Positions 8,042-17,570 are shown, numbered from the stretch's first letter. The stretch is 64,000 bases of DNA from Mucilaginibacter sp. PAMB04168 (GCF_039634365.2 NZ_CP155079.2:5084001-5148000), one strand, 5' to 3'. Notes: generated by a model not told the origin, from the sequence alone. Program-made: numbers and translations.

Positions 8042-9445
8042 TTATCTTGTATACCGATTGATAATGTCCAGTATTACCTTGTTTTTTTGCAGTTGGGGCA
8101 GGTAATCAAACAATATGTAATGCTTGTCTGGGTCTGATGTAAGGGCTTGTTCCAACGTAGCCAGCGCCTCGTTGTAATCACCTTTGGCAAACAGGTAAGC
8201 CACCATACGGTAGTATAGTTCGGCCGCCTCAGGATTATTTTTAATGGCGTCGGCAATAACTTCAATAGCATCCGTTAACCGCTCTTGCTCGTACAAAATA
8301 GATGAGTAATCAAGCCAGGCATCTACATCGAGCGGGTTAAGCTCCACCACTTTTTCGTAAGCGCTCTCGGCTTCGGGCAGGTGGCCCAGCTTATATTCTG
8401 CATCGGCAATGGCAAACCAGTAGTCGGCATTCAGTGCATCCAGATCGAGCGCCTTACGGTAAAAATGCAAGGCCTCAAAATAACGTTCTTCAAAATCGAG
8501 CGTTACACCAATACCAAACCAGGCATCGGCCAGTTTGCTATCCATACGTACCGCTTTTTTGTAAAAAGAGCGGGCCTCGTCCATCTGCTCCAGCTTTTCG
8601 TAACACTCGCCAATGGCACAATAAGTATCGGCATTGGGCTGCTCGTATTCGAACGTTTCACGGTATACTTCAATAGCCTCTGCGTATTTTTCGAGATTAA
8701 CCAACGCATTACCCTTGTTAAAGTAGGCCGAAGCAAAGCTATCCTTAATCAGGATGGCGTAATCATACGCGTCAATCGCTTTTTCAAACAAGCCTAATTT
8801 CGTAAAAGCGTTGCCTAAATTATACCAGGCCGCGTAACTATAAGGCTCATTATCAATATACTGTTGGTAAAATTGTATACTCTCCTGCTGATTGTCAATC
8901 ACATCGTAACAAAAAGCGAGTTCATACAACGCGTCCTGATTTTCCATGTTCTGTTTTAAACACTCTTTCAGGTAATGTATGGCCATTTCGTAATCACCCA
9001 TGTTTTGGTGTACGTAGGCTATATGTAACAGTATATCGTCTGTTTCTTCGGCAAGGGTAAGCGCCTTTTCATAATTTTCAAGCGCTTCAGTATAGCGATC
9101 CATACTCTCGTACAGGTTACCGCGTATAATGTAAATATCAGCGTCCGAAGCTTCTAAAAGCGCGGCCTTATCAAGCGCAGCAAATGCTTCAGGCACTTTA
9201 TTGGTAACCACCAGAAGCTGGGCTTGCTTAATTAAAAAAACGGCTGCAAAGGGGTGTTGGTTACGGGCATACTCCACTACTTGAAGCGCTTTTACCGGGT
9301 CATTCTTTTCAATGTAATAATCAATAATATTTTCAAATGCATGCGCATCAAAAAAGTACTGATCATGATTACGGATCATCTCCTCATATCGTTCTACCGA
9401 AAACTTAGGGTCTTCTGTAAAACCAAATTCATATTCATCTTCCAT
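8042..9445 (-). CDS. tetratricopeptide repeat protein
   Basis: 467 residues, no signal peptide and very acidic. From about residue 20 to 460 the protein is a run of roughly twelve to thirteen TPR units of 34 residues, for example YAAWYNLGNAFTKLGLFEKA and ADAWFGIGVTLDFEERYFEA, with the usual W/Y-G-A-P pattern. It is a cytoplasmic scaffold for protein contacts; partners are unknown. It is monocistronic, with its own terminator downstream. The same architecture and length are common in Bacteroidota, so this is a core rather than accessory gene. Confidence 0.88.
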   Translation of the reverse strand: MEDEYEFGFTEDPKFSVERYEEMIRNHDQYFFDAHAFENIIDYYIEKNDPVKALQVVEYARNQHPFAAVFLIKQAQLLVVTNKVPEAFAALDKAALLEASDADIYIIRGNLYESMDRYTEALENYEKALTLAEETDDILLHIAYVHQNMGDYEMAIHYLKECLKQNMENQDALYELAFCYDVIDNQQESIQFYQQYIDNEPYSYAAWYNLGNAFTKLGLFEKAIDAYDYAILIKDSFASAYFNKGNALVNLEKYAEAIEVYRETFEYEQPNADTYCAIGECYEKLEQMDEARSFYKKAVRMDSKLADAWFGIGVTLDFEERYFEALHFYRKALDLDALNADYWFAIADAEYKLGHLPEAESAYEKVVELNPLDVDAWLDYSSILYEQERLTDAIEVIADAIKNNPEAAELYYRMVAYLFAKGDYNEALATLEQALTSDPDKHYILFDYLPQLQKNKVILDIINRYTR

Positions 9446-9844
9446 CTGATCGTTTTTACAGCTATAAGGACATTACAGCAAAATTCAGGCTTAATTGTAC
9501 TATAACTGTGATTAAGTTACAATAATAAGGCATTGTGTGACAATTTAGTTTTCAACAACAAGACCATGTGGAAATCTTTCTACTCAAAATATTGATAATG
9601 AATATCTAACAGATATCACTTGTTGAATACTTTTAATACACCCAATGTAACTTCAACACGATTGTTACAAATGCATTAGTTAAGCACCCGCCCTTATAAT
9701 AGTAGGTGTAAATACAAAACGTTTTAACAACATCAAATGTTGTACAGCTTTTACTGCAATACGGGCAGCAATTATTGTATAAAATAATCGTTAACAAATG
9801 AAAACCGGGCTCAATATGTAATATATTGCCCGTAAATTAAAAAT
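9446..9844. other. intergenic region between divergent TPR and subtilase genes
   Basis: About 400 bp, AT-rich, without an open frame of coding character on either strand. It must hold the two divergent promoters. I could not find a full TTG-N19-TANNTTTG promoter for either gene, nor a hairpin or clear repeat. Confidence 0.6.
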
Positions 9845-11494
9845 ATGACTATTTATAATAAACACTTATTGGGCTACGCTTTGTGCGGCGCGCTGTTGCT
9901 TGGCAGCTGGCAGGCCAGCGCACAAACTGCTGCGCCAAAACCAGTCGAAGCGCCTAAAAACTGGCATTTGCTCGATCTTAAAACCGATGGCTTTTACGGG
10001 GTAAGCTTAAACAAGGCTTACCTGGCTTTAAAAGGCAAAAAGAGCAAGACGGTTGTTGTAGCTACAATAGACAGCGGTATAGACACTTTGCAAACCGATT
10101 TACGCAGCATATTATGGACCAACCCAAAAGAAATACCCGGTAACGGTAAAGACGATGATGGCAACGGCTACGTGGATGACGTACACGGCTGGAACTTTTT
10201 GGGTGGCCCTGGTGGTAAATGTGATTTTACCGAAACTACCGAAGAGGTACGTGAATACAACCGCCTAAAAGGAAAATATTTATCGGCAACTGAAGCAACC
10301 GCTGGCGACAAAAAAGAATTTGCCTACTGGCAAACGGTTAAAGCCACTTACGATTCTACCATTGCCAAATCAACCAGCGAGTCGGCACAGCTATCACAAA
10401 TGATGAATGTGTTGATGATTACCAGCGGGTATGTGAAAAAAGCGCTTAAATTACCTGCTAACGGCAGCTTCAATACAGCAAGCCTGAGTAAAATACAAAC
10501 CACTAATGACACAGTTGCGCAAAGCAAAAATGTGTGGACGTCTGTATTACAGGAAGAAGGGCCAACTGCCAGCAATGAAAAAGTTCTGAAAGACCTGAGT
10601 GAGTACCTCACTAAGCTGAACAACGATATTAACCCCGATCTGGAAGTACGTATGCGCATTGTAGGAGATGATCCCAATGTTTGGGATGATAAGCCACATG
10701 GCAGCAACTTGCTTAAATTCGATGATGCCTCGCACGGTACAGGGGTAGCAGGTTTAATTGGGGCTATACGCGGCAACAAATATGGCATTGATGGTGTAGC
10801 TAACAATGTGCGTATTATGGCTATTAAAGCAGTGCCTAATGGCGATGAGTACGATGAGGATATTGCCAAAGCTATACGTTACGCGGTCGACAACGGTGCC
10901 AAAGTAGTCAATATGAGCTTCGGCAAAAAATTATCTCCACACAAAAAGTGGGTTGATGATGCCTTTAAATACGCAGCTGAGCATGACGTTTTATTGGTGC
11001 AGGCCGCAGGTAATGACCATCAGGACGTGGACGTAAAACCAGAGTTCCCTAATGATATTTTTGAAGACGGTTCGGGTACCGATGCGGATAACGTGATCAG
11101 CGTAGGTGCATCGGCAGCCAAACAGGATGCCACGCTTGCCGGCAGCTTTAGTAACTATGGCAAAAAGAATGTTGACGTTTTTGCCCCCGGCGTAAAAGTA
11201 ACTTCGGTTGATAAAGATGCCGAGTTTAATACCGCCGATGGAACCAGCTTTGCCTCGCCTATTACAGCTGGCGTTGCTGCCCTGTTACTGCAGTACTACC
11301 CCGATCTAAGCGCGAAACAGCTAAAGCAAGTCATCCTGCAATCGGCCAAACCGCTTACCGGAACCATGGTATTGAAACCAGGCAGCCAAACCGAAAAAGT
11401 TGACTTTACTACCTTGAGCAAAAGCGGTGGTGTTGTAAACGCTTACGAAGCGGTAATATTGGCAGGTAAAATTAAAGGCGAAAGGAAAAAGTAA
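9845..11494 (+). CDS. secreted S8 family (subtilisin-like) serine peptidase
   Basis: 549 residues with a signal peptide (cut near SWQASAQ). The catalytic triad is complete: Asp76 in TIDSGID, His297 in SHGTGVAG and Ser468 in DGTSFASP, with oxyanion Asn390 in QAAGND. About 220 residues lie between the catalytic Asp and His, against roughly 30 in subtilisin; the insert includes GNGKDDDGNGYVDDVHGWNF, a calcium-binding-like Asp/Asn-rich segment, and a largely helical stretch. There is no C-terminal type IX sorting domain. The protease is probably periplasmic or surface-bound. It is followed by a strong terminator and stands alone. Confidence 0.92.
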   Translation: MTIYNKHLLGYALCGALLLGSWQASAQTAAPKPVEAPKNWHLLDLKTDGFYGVSLNKAYLALKGKKSKTVVVATIDSGIDTLQTDLRSILWTNPKEIPGNGKDDDGNGYVDDVHGWNFLGGPGGKCDFTETTEEVREYNRLKGKYLSATEATAGDKKEFAYWQTVKATYDSTIAKSTSESAQLSQMMNVLMITSGYVKKALKLPANGSFNTASLSKIQTTNDTVAQSKNVWTSVLQEEGPTASNEKVLKDLSEYLTKLNNDINPDLEVRMRIVGDDPNVWDDKPHGSNLLKFDDASHGTGVAGLIGAIRGNKYGIDGVANNVRIMAIKAVPNGDEYDEDIAKAIRYAVDNGAKVVNMSFGKKLSPHKKWVDDAFKYAAEHDVLLVQAAGNDHQDVDVKPEFPNDIFEDGSGTDADNVISVGASAAKQDATLAGSFSNYGKKNVDVFAPGVKVTSVDKDAEFNTADGTSFASPITAGVAALLLQYYPDLSAKQLKQVILQSAKPLTGTMVLKPGSQTEKVDFTTLSKSGGVVNAYEAVILAGKIKGERKK

Positions 11495-11535
11495 CGTTCA
11501 AAAAACCCACCTTGATAGGTGAGTTTGAAAACCAT

Positions 11536-11574
11536 AGGTCATCCTTGGCATACGCTTGGGATGACCTTTTTTTT
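11536..11574 (+). terminator. intrinsic terminator after the subtilase gene
   Basis: AGGTCATCC and GGATGACCT form a 9-bp stem with a 14-nt loop followed by eight T. A smaller CACC/GGTG hairpin lies just upstream near 11508-11524. Confidence 0.85.
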
Positions 11575-11667
11575 AAGATCTATAATTAAAATCCAGTCTT
11601 TGGAGAGGCCGGTTAAATGACGTTATCGTAAAATTTAAATTACAGCGGTATCTTTTGTCTGAGCAGG

Positions 11668-11697
11668 TTGTTTTTAAACGACCATTAACTATATTTG
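11668..11697 (+). promoter_or_regulatory. Bacteroidota primary sigma promoter of pdhB
   Basis: TTG at 11668-11670, a 19-bp spacer and TATATTTG at 11690-11697 match the -33/-7 consensus TTG-N19-TANNTTTG exactly. Transcription would start near 11701, leaving a leader of about 28 nt before the ATG at 11729. Confidence 0.8.
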
Positions 11698-11728
11698 CTC
11701 CCAGAAAATTTTCATCTTTAATAACATA

Positions 11729-12712
11729 ATGAGAGAAATACAGTTCAGAGAAGCGCTTCGGGAAGCCATGAGCGAAGAGATGCGCAAGGACGAAACCATA
11801 TACCTGATGGGTGAAGAAGTTGCCGAATACAACGGCGCTTACAAAGTAAGCCAGGGTATGCTTGATGAATTTGGTGCTAAACGCATTATTGATACGCCTA
11901 TCTCTGAGTTGGGTTTTGCCGGTATAGCTATTGGTTCGGCTATGAATGGCTTACGCCCTATAGTTGAATTCATGACGTTCAACTTCTCTTTGGTAGCTAT
12001 TGACCAGATCATCAATGGTGCAGCTAAAATGATGAGCATGAGCGGCGGCCAGTTCTCGGTGCCAATCGTGTTCCGCGGCCCAACTGGTAACGCTGGTATG
12101 TTAAGCTCACAGCACAGCCAGTGTTTTGAAAACTGGTATGCTAACTGCCCGGGCTTAAAAGTGGTAGTACCGTCTAACCCGGCAGATGCCAAAGGTTTAT
12201 TAAAATCGGCTATTATTGATCCAGATCCGGTTATTTTTATGGAATCGGAACTAATGTACGGTGATAAAGGCCCTGTTCCGGAAGAAACTTATTACACCCC
12301 GATAGGCAAAGCTGCTGTAACTAAAGAAGGTACTGATGTAACTTTGGTAGGTTTTGGCAAAATCATGAAAGTGGTTTACGCTGCTGCTGCCGAGTTGGAA
12401 AAAGAAGGAATCAGTGCTGAGGTAATAGACTTGCGTACAGTACGCCCTATCGATTACCCTACTATTATTGAATCGGTTAAAAAAACTAACCGTTTAGTAT
12501 TGGTTGAAGAAAGCTGGCCATTAGGTTCAATAGCTACCGAGATTGCGTTTAAAGTACAAAAAGATGCCTTTGATTATCTTGATGCACCTATTCTACGCAT
12601 TATGGGTGGCGACGTGCCCCTGCCATACGCACCAACACTTATCCAGGAGTACCTGCCAAATCCTGAGCGCGTAATTAAAGCGGTAAAAGAGGTTATGTAC
12701 GTAACTAAGTAA
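11729..12712 (+). CDS. pdhB: pyruvate dehydrogenase E1 component, beta subunit
   Basis: 327 residues, the usual length. Clear family segments are MREIQFREALREAMSEEM, VYLMGEEV-type IYLMGEEVAEYNGAYKVSQG with the cofactor-contacting Glu, RIIDTPISELGFAGIAIGSA, GPTGNAGMLSSQHSQCFENW and VVVPSNPADAKGLLKSAI. With the alpha subunit it binds thiamine diphosphate and decarboxylates pyruvate for acetyl-CoA formation. The alpha subunit, E2 and E3 are not in the window; separate pdhA and pdhB loci are common in Sphingobacteriaceae. The gene has its own promoter and terminator, so it is monocistronic. Branched-chain E1 beta is the main alternative, but the sequence pattern fits PdhB better. Confidence 0.93.
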   Translation: MREIQFREALREAMSEEMRKDETIYLMGEEVAEYNGAYKVSQGMLDEFGAKRIIDTPISELGFAGIAIGSAMNGLRPIVEFMTFNFSLVAIDQIINGAAKMMSMSGGQFSVPIVFRGPTGNAGMLSSQHSQCFENWYANCPGLKVVVPSNPADAKGLLKSAIIDPDPVIFMESELMYGDKGPVPEETYYTPIGKAAVTKEGTDVTLVGFGKIMKVVYAAAAELEKEGISAEVIDLRTVRPIDYPTIIESVKKTNRLVLVEESWPLGSIATEIAFKVQKDAFDYLDAPILRIMGGDVPLPYAPTLIQEYLPNPERVIKAVKEVMYVTK

Positions 12713-12734
12713 CCCTTTATAAATTTGATATAGG

Positions 12735-12762
12735 AAAGCCCCGCAAATGCGGGGCTTTTTTT
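12735..12762 (+). terminator. intrinsic terminator after pdhB
   Basis: AAAGCCCCGC and GCGGGGCTTT form a stem around AAAT, followed by T7. It touches the stop codon of the convergent acyltransferase gene and may work on both strands. Confidence 0.9.
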
Positions 12763-13963
12763 ATGCTCCTTGTATCGCTATTTCCCTAATATTGGAAACT
12801 TCAATGTGCATGTCCTTCTTGCTTGTACCGCTACTTAAACGATTGAACCTGCTTTTTAGCTTTAGAAACCGTTGTTCGTACAAATGGTAAGAACATAAAG
12901 CTATAATGGTTAAGAAAACCAAGTTTAAAGCAACCGAATTGCTAAACGGAAATGCGTTACCCCATGGCTGTTGCTTTGTAAATATTTGCTGCCATATATA
13001 AAGGCTGAATGATAGGGTGCCGATATACTTAATGCCTTTTAGATTCAGCAACCTGTTAATTCTACTATTGTTATCTGCAATGGTAGTTACCAGCACCAAA
13101 GCAATACACACTGCCGTTAAGCTAATAGGCAATAACAACTTAACACGGAAAAAAATCCAGCTAAGCACAATTAATGCTATTTGTGTTGCTTCAATAAATT
13201 TAAATTTAAACGTAAAGTACTGCGGATATTTTGCTACAGCTACCGATAATAAACTTCCAATCAATATGGTGCTTATCCCGTGGCCCAGCAAGTGATAGAC
13301 GACGTACAGCGGCGCACTTAACCAAACCGATGCCGGATGCCAGTGAAAGTAAACATACACAATGGCGGGTGTCATCCCAATAACAATTAAGCCTGTTATA
13401 ATATATAACTTCAAACTCCTGTTTAAAATGAAAGGGAACATCAAATAAAATTGTTCTTCTACACTGAGGCTCCAGTAATGGCCTGCCGGAGTAAAGCTTG
13501 AATGATCACCAAAATTTTCTACAAAAAAGAAAGGCCTTAAAAAATCGGCAGCCGCCAGGTGCATGTTAAAAGCCCGGTTAAGAAATATTAAAACCAGTAT
13601 AAATAAATACGCTACGGGTAATATTCTTAAAAACCTGCGTATATAAAACCTTTGGAGTGATACTTTGCCGTGCACTGCCTTTTCTTTCAGCAATAGCGTG
13701 GTAATTAAGAACCCGCTTATGATGAAAAATACGTTTACGCCATACAACCCTATACTATATTTTTCAAACACAGGGTAAGGTAAATGACTTAATATCACTA
13801 ATATGATTGATATAGCCCTTAAGCCATCAAGCGATGGGATATAGCGCTGATTTAAGATTGAGGGCAAGCTTTGCACCTCAGAGAATAGATATTTTAATTT
13901 ACCAGACGGAATATTTTGCTGTATCAAGTTAAGGCGATATTTATAATACTTAGCTAATATCAA
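12761..13963 (-). CDS. acyltransferase 3 family membrane protein (OafA/YrhL-like)
   Basis: About 400 residues with ten predicted membrane helices. The N-terminal motif YIPSLDGLRAISIILVILSH carries the catalytic-type His, and RFYIRRFLRILPVAYLF is the conserved R-x10-R region; GHYWSLSVEEQFYLMFP is the second hallmark. These integral membrane enzymes transfer acyl (often acetyl) groups to surface sugars. There is no in-frame ATG before the conserved domain, so the start is the TTG at 13963 or another non-ATG codon; an out-of-frame ATG precedes it. The gene is isolated, and no glycosyltransferases lie nearby, so the acceptor is unknown. Confidence 0.85.
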   Translation of the reverse strand: MILAKYYKYRLNLIQQNIPSGKLKYLFSEVQSLPSILNQRYIPSLDGLRAISIILVILSHLPYPVFEKYSIGLYGVNVFFIISGFLITTLLLKEKAVHGKVSLQRFYIRRFLRILPVAYLFILVLIFLNRAFNMHLAAADFLRPFFFVENFGDHSSFTPAGHYWSLSVEEQFYLMFPFILNRSLKLYIITGLIVIGMTPAIVYVYFHWHPASVWLSAPLYVVYHLLGHGISTILIGSLLSVAVAKYPQYFTFKFKFIEATQIALIVLSWIFFRVKLLLPISLTAVCIALVLVTTIADNNSRINRLLNLKGIKYIGTLSFSLYIWQQIFTKQQPWGNAFPFSNSVALNLVFLTIIALCSYHLYEQRFLKLKSRFNRLSSGTSKKDMHIEVSNIREIAIQGA

Positions 13964-14073
13964 TTCCTCATAAATGTTTTAATAAGTTGATATACCGTTT
14001 TGATATACAATCACCAACCTTTTCATATTCTTAAAAAATCAATAACAAACAAGCAATATTCAAAACCAAAGTC

Positions 14074-14081
14074 TATATTTG
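14074..14081 (+). promoter_or_regulatory. -7 promoter element of the thiamine uptake operon
   Basis: TATATTTG matches the Bacteroidota -7 consensus TANNTTTG and lies about 10 nt before the first paired bases of the riboswitch, the expected position for transcription to start near 14085. No TTG is found 19 bp upstream, so the -33 element is weak. Confidence 0.5.
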
Positions 14082-14090
14082 CTTCATAAT

Positions 14091-14272
14091 TCTTAAGGGG
14101 TGCCTTGCTTTGAGCAATCAAAACTGAAAGACAGGCTGAGATCATACCCATGGAGATAGTTGTGTGTTATAGGTTCCGAATTGTAAGCGTAGCAATGCTT
14201 TCAATGTTTAAACCTTCAACTTTCAACGCACTCCTGCACCTGATCCGGATAATGCCGGCGTAGGGAGAGGTA
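14091..14272 (+). promoter_or_regulatory. TPP riboswitch (THI element)
   Basis: The conserved core is complete: GGGGTGCC at 14097, GGCTGAGA at 14134-14141, ACCC at 14146-14149 pairing with GGGT, then CACCTGATCCGGATAATGCC (14237-14256) and GGCGTAGGGA. It binds thiamine diphosphate and shuts down the genes below when TPP is plentiful. Between ACCC and CACCTGAT, where compact elements have only a few nucleotides, there are 87 nt that can form a long imperfect hairpin. The receptor gene begins 75 nt downstream; no clear terminator is seen, so control may be by start-site access. Confidence 0.93.
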
Positions 14273-14347
14273 AAATAGTTAAGTGTACTGTACGCAATTT
14301 ACACCCTTAGCGGGCAGATGGTTTAACGCAATTTATTTATTAAAAAC

Positions 14348-16873
14348 TTGAAAAATTTCTTTTCGGCACTTATTGCCCTGCTGTTGCCGTTTGTGGCTGC
14401 GGCCCAATTCTCTGTATCCGGAAAAATTACGGATGAGCGTACCGGCCAGCCTTTACCCGGCGCTACACTTGTACTACAAAGCTTGCAAAACGCACCTAAT
14501 ACGGTAAGCCAAACGGGCGGCGAGTACCGGTTTACCAACTTAAAAGCCGGCAGTTACGTACTTAAGGTAAATTATGTAGGTTACCAACAAGCCAGTAAAT
14601 CATTTAACATTAATCGTAACACTGTAATTGATGTAAGCCTTAGCACCAGCACCTTTACGGCCGAAGAGGTAACCGTAAGTGCAACACGCGCATCCGCTAA
14701 ATCGCCAACAGCGTTTACCAATTTACGCAAGCAGGATATCGAGAAAAATAACCTCGGCCAGGATTTGCCTTACCTGCTTAACCAAACGCCATCGGTAGTT
14801 ACTACCTCTGATGCCGGTGCAGGCGTGGGCTATACCGGTATCCGTGTACGCGGATCGGACGGTACGCGCATCAACGTAACCGTAAACGGCATTCCACTTA
14901 ATGATGCCGAAAGCCAGGGCAGTTTTTTTATAAATTTACCTGACTTTGCCTCATCGGTTGATAACATACAGATACAGCGAGGCGTTGGCACTTCAACCAA
15001 CGGTGCCAGTGCATTTGGTGCCAGTTTAAATATCCAAACCACCACCCGCCGCGATAGCGCTTATGCCGAAATCAACACCTCGGCAGGTTCTTATGGTACC
15101 GTAAAAAATACGGTGATGGTAGGCTCGGGCTTATTGAATGGGCACTTTAGCCTGGATGGCCGCCTTTCACGCATTGCATCAGATGGCTATATTGATATGG
15201 CTTCGTCTAACCTGCGCTCCTTTTATTTAAGCGGTGCATGGTATGGCAAAAACAGCACCTTACGTGCTAATGTATTTGCTGGCCGCGAGCGTACTTACCA
15301 GGCTTGGTACGGTGTGCCCGATTATGTAATTGGCGACAATACTATACCTGATAACCGCCGTTTTAATGAATTGGGGATTATGCCCAACGGCGACCGTTAC
15401 CCCAACCAAACAGACAATTACCAACAAAACCACTATCAATTGTTATACGATAAGCAGTTGAATAGTAAACTGTCTTTTAGTGGTGCGCTTCATTATACTA
15501 AAGGCGCCGGTTATTACGAAGAGTTTAAAGAAGATGCAGATGTGAAAGACTATGGTTTAACACCTGTTGTGATTGGTGCTACACAAACTAACCCCGGCAC
15601 TACACTGAGATACACTGACCTGGCACGACGCTTATGGCTGGATAACGACTTTTACGGATTAACTTATTCTTTGAAATACCATCCGCAAAACAATACCAAC
15701 TTAATTTTAGGAGGCGCTTATAATGAATATAAAGGTGCACACTTTGGTAATATTATTTACACAAAACAGAGTGCCGGCATCATACCTAACTATGAGTATT
15801 ACCGGGACGATGCCAAGAAAACTGACTTTAATATCTTTGCGCGTGGTGAATTTAATATAGGTAAATTCTTACTGTATGGCGATATGCAATACCGCCGTAT
15901 TTATTATTCGTTCCTGGGCTTTGATCGCAACCTGAATAACGTGCAGCAAAACGCCACCATGAACTTTTATAACCCCAAGGTTGGCGTTACTTATAATATT
16001 AATGACCGCAGCAATATATACGCTTCACTGGCTGTAGGCAATCACGAGCCAAACCGCGATGACTTTACCAACTCCACACCGCAAAGCCGCCCTAAATCTG
16101 AAAACCTTAAAGATTTTGAAGCAGGATACCGTACACGCGGCTCAAATTATAATGTGGGTATAAACGGTTTTTATATGCTGTATAAAAATCAGCTCATATT
16201 AACCGGCGCCCTAAATGACGTGGGGGCAGCTATACGTAGTAACATTGCAGATAGCTACCGTGCAGGTGTTGAGTTGGATGGCAGGGTTGCTATTCTACCT
16301 CAGCTAAGCTGGGCCGCTAATTTAACTTTAAGCACAAATAAGGTAAAAAATTACGTACGTGTATTGGATGGTCTTTATGAAGATTATACACCTACAAAGC
16401 TGTCTGTTACTCAAAATTTTGATAAAACAGACCTTGCTTTTTCGCCTTCTGTTATTGCTGGCAGCGAGATCAGCTTTTCGCCTGTAAAAGGTGGTAGTAT
16501 TGCTTTATTGAGTAAGTATGTAAGTCGCCAATATTTGGACAACACTTCAAACATCAATCCACCAGGGTACCCCCTTACAGATGATGCCCTGAGCAACCCT
16601 TATGCACGTAACCGCTATTTGAATGGTTATTTTGTAAACGATGTGCGGCTAAACTATAATTTCAATATTAAAGGCATTAAAAATATAGGAGTTACACTGT
16701 TGGTAAATAACGTGTTCAGCGCCAAATACGAATCCAATGGAGCAACTTATCCAAATCTGATAGGTGCTGGTCCGGTAAACGGAACCTTGCAAGGCTTTAA
16801 CTTAGTGAACGGAAATTATTTTTATCCTCAAGCCCCTATTAACTTTTTGGCAGCTGTTAATTTAAAGTTTTAA
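14348..16873 (+). CDS. TonB-dependent receptor for thiamine or a thiamine precursor
   Basis: 841 residues. A signal peptide (cut after FVAAAQ) is followed by a carboxypeptidase-regulatory-like domain (about 22-110, SGKITDERTGQPLPGATLVL), the plug (about 115-230, with IRVRGSDGTRINVTVNGIP) and a 22-strand barrel ending NFLAAVNLKF. It has no SusD partner. Placed directly under a TPP riboswitch and before a PnuT permease, it corresponds to the Bacteroidota outer-membrane thiamine receptor predicted by comparative genomics of THI elements (OMR1). The start is a TTG at 14348; it yields a good signal peptide and there is no suitable ATG. Substrate is inferred from context, not from the sequence itself. 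Confidence 0.9.
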   Translation: MKNFFSALIALLLPFVAAAQFSVSGKITDERTGQPLPGATLVLQSLQNAPNTVSQTGGEYRFTNLKAGSYVLKVNYVGYQQASKSFNINRNTVIDVSLSTSTFTAEEVTVSATRASAKSPTAFTNLRKQDIEKNNLGQDLPYLLNQTPSVVTTSDAGAGVGYTGIRVRGSDGTRINVTVNGIPLNDAESQGSFFINLPDFASSVDNIQIQRGVGTSTNGASAFGASLNIQTTTRRDSAYAEINTSAGSYGTVKNTVMVGSGLLNGHFSLDGRLSRIASDGYIDMASSNLRSFYLSGAWYGKNSTLRANVFAGRERTYQAWYGVPDYVIGDNTIPDNRRFNELGIMPNGDRYPNQTDNYQQNHYQLLYDKQLNSKLSFSGALHYTKGAGYYEEFKEDADVKDYGLTPVVIGATQTNPGTTLRYTDLARRLWLDNDFYGLTYSLKYHPQNNTNLILGGAYNEYKGAHFGNIIYTKQSAGIIPNYEYYRDDAKKTDFNIFARGEFNIGKFLLYGDMQYRRIYYSFLGFDRNLNNVQQNATMNFYNPKVGVTYNINDRSNIYASLAVGNHEPNRDDFTNSTPQSRPKSENLKDFEAGYRTRGSNYNVGINGFYMLYKNQLILTGALNDVGAAIRSNIADSYRAGVELDGRVAILPQLSWAANLTLSTNKVKNYVRVLDGLYEDYTPTKLSVTQNFDKTDLAFSPSVIAGSEISFSPVKGGSIALLSKYVSRQYLDNTSNINPPGYPLTDDALSNPYARNRYLNGYFVNDVRLNYNFNIKGIKNIGVTLLVNNVFSAKYESNGATYPNLIGAGPVNGTLQGFNLVNGNYFYPQAPINFLAAVNLKF

Positions 16874-16876
16874 CAC

Positions 16877-16898
16877 TATCCCTTTTTTGTAGGGGATA
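16877..16898 (+). other. intercistronic hairpin between receptor and pnuT
   Basis: TATCCC and GGGATA pair around a T-rich 10-nt loop just after the receptor stop. It is too weak for a firm terminator call but could lower read-through or stabilise the upstream mRNA end. Confidence 0.3.
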
Positions 16899-16952
16899 AA
16901 ATACATACAACAAGATAAAATAAGCCTTCTATAGAAATTTTGAATAAGCCAA

Positions 16953-17570
16953 ATGCAAAACTGGATTGACCTTTTCACCACCCAAATGCAGCAAACCACT
17001 TTATTAGAGTGGTTTGCTGTACTACTGGGGGTTGCCGAAGTGTTACTTGCCCGCAAGAACAGTGTATGGCTTTATCCTGCGGGTATAGGCGGCTCTGCCA
17101 TTACCATATCCTTACTACTCAAAGTAGGCCTATATGCCGAATCGGCCTTGAGCGCCTATTACGTAATCATGAGTATTTATGGGTGGTATGTATGGGTGCG
17201 GCGTTCAAATGAACCACCAGTGCAGGTTGCCTGGGCAACACGCCAGGAATGGGTAATTACCCTGCTTATAGCGTTTGCAGGGTGGGGCATAATTTACTTG
17301 CTGCTGCACCATTATACATCTTCAACCGTGCCCGTTTGGGATGCCTGGGTATCTTCAACGGCATGGGCGGGCACTTGGTTACTGGCCCGCCGGCGTATTG
17401 AGAACTGGGTGGTGCTCAATGTATCTAACTTATTTGCCGTACCGCTCCTTTTTCATAAAAACTTAGCCCTCTTTGCTGCTCTAACAATCTTTTTATTTGT
17501 GATAGCGATATTCGGCTTTTTCGACTGGCGTAAAATATATAACCAACACCGAGCTACCGCTACTGCCTGA
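16953..17570 (+). CDS. pnuT: PnuC-family permease, probable thiamine transporter PnuT
   Basis: 205 residues, about seven membrane helices. The family signatures LEWFAVLLGVAEVLLARKNS and AYYVIMSIYGWYVW are present; the W-Y-W cluster stacks with the vitamin ring in PnuC structures. PnuC-family proteins carry vitamins by facilitated diffusion, trapped by phosphorylation inside the cell. The riboswitch and TonB receptor upstream point to thiamine (PnuT) rather than nicotinamide riboside. A thiamine pyrophosphokinase, often next in such operons, is not seen here. The gene ends 1 bp before the next start. Confidence 0.88.
   Translation: MQNWIDLFTTQMQQTTLLEWFAVLLGVAEVLLARKNSVWLYPAGIGGSAITISLLLKVGLYAESALSAYYVIMSIYGWYVWVRRSNEPPVQVAWATRQEWVITLLIAFAGWGIIYLLLHHYTSSTVPVWDAWVSSTAWAGTWLLARRRIENWVVLNVSNLFAVPLLFHKNLALFAALTIFLFVIAIFGFFDWRKIYNQHRATATA

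Noticed and set aside
8381..8797. 138-codon open frame on the plus strand
   Set aside because: It is antisense to the TPR gene and mirrors its repeat structure; no independent start or promoter is seen.
10348..10869. 173-codon open frame on the minus strand
   Set aside because: It lies wholly inside the subtilase gene, whose catalytic motifs are intact, and its translation has no protein-like motifs.
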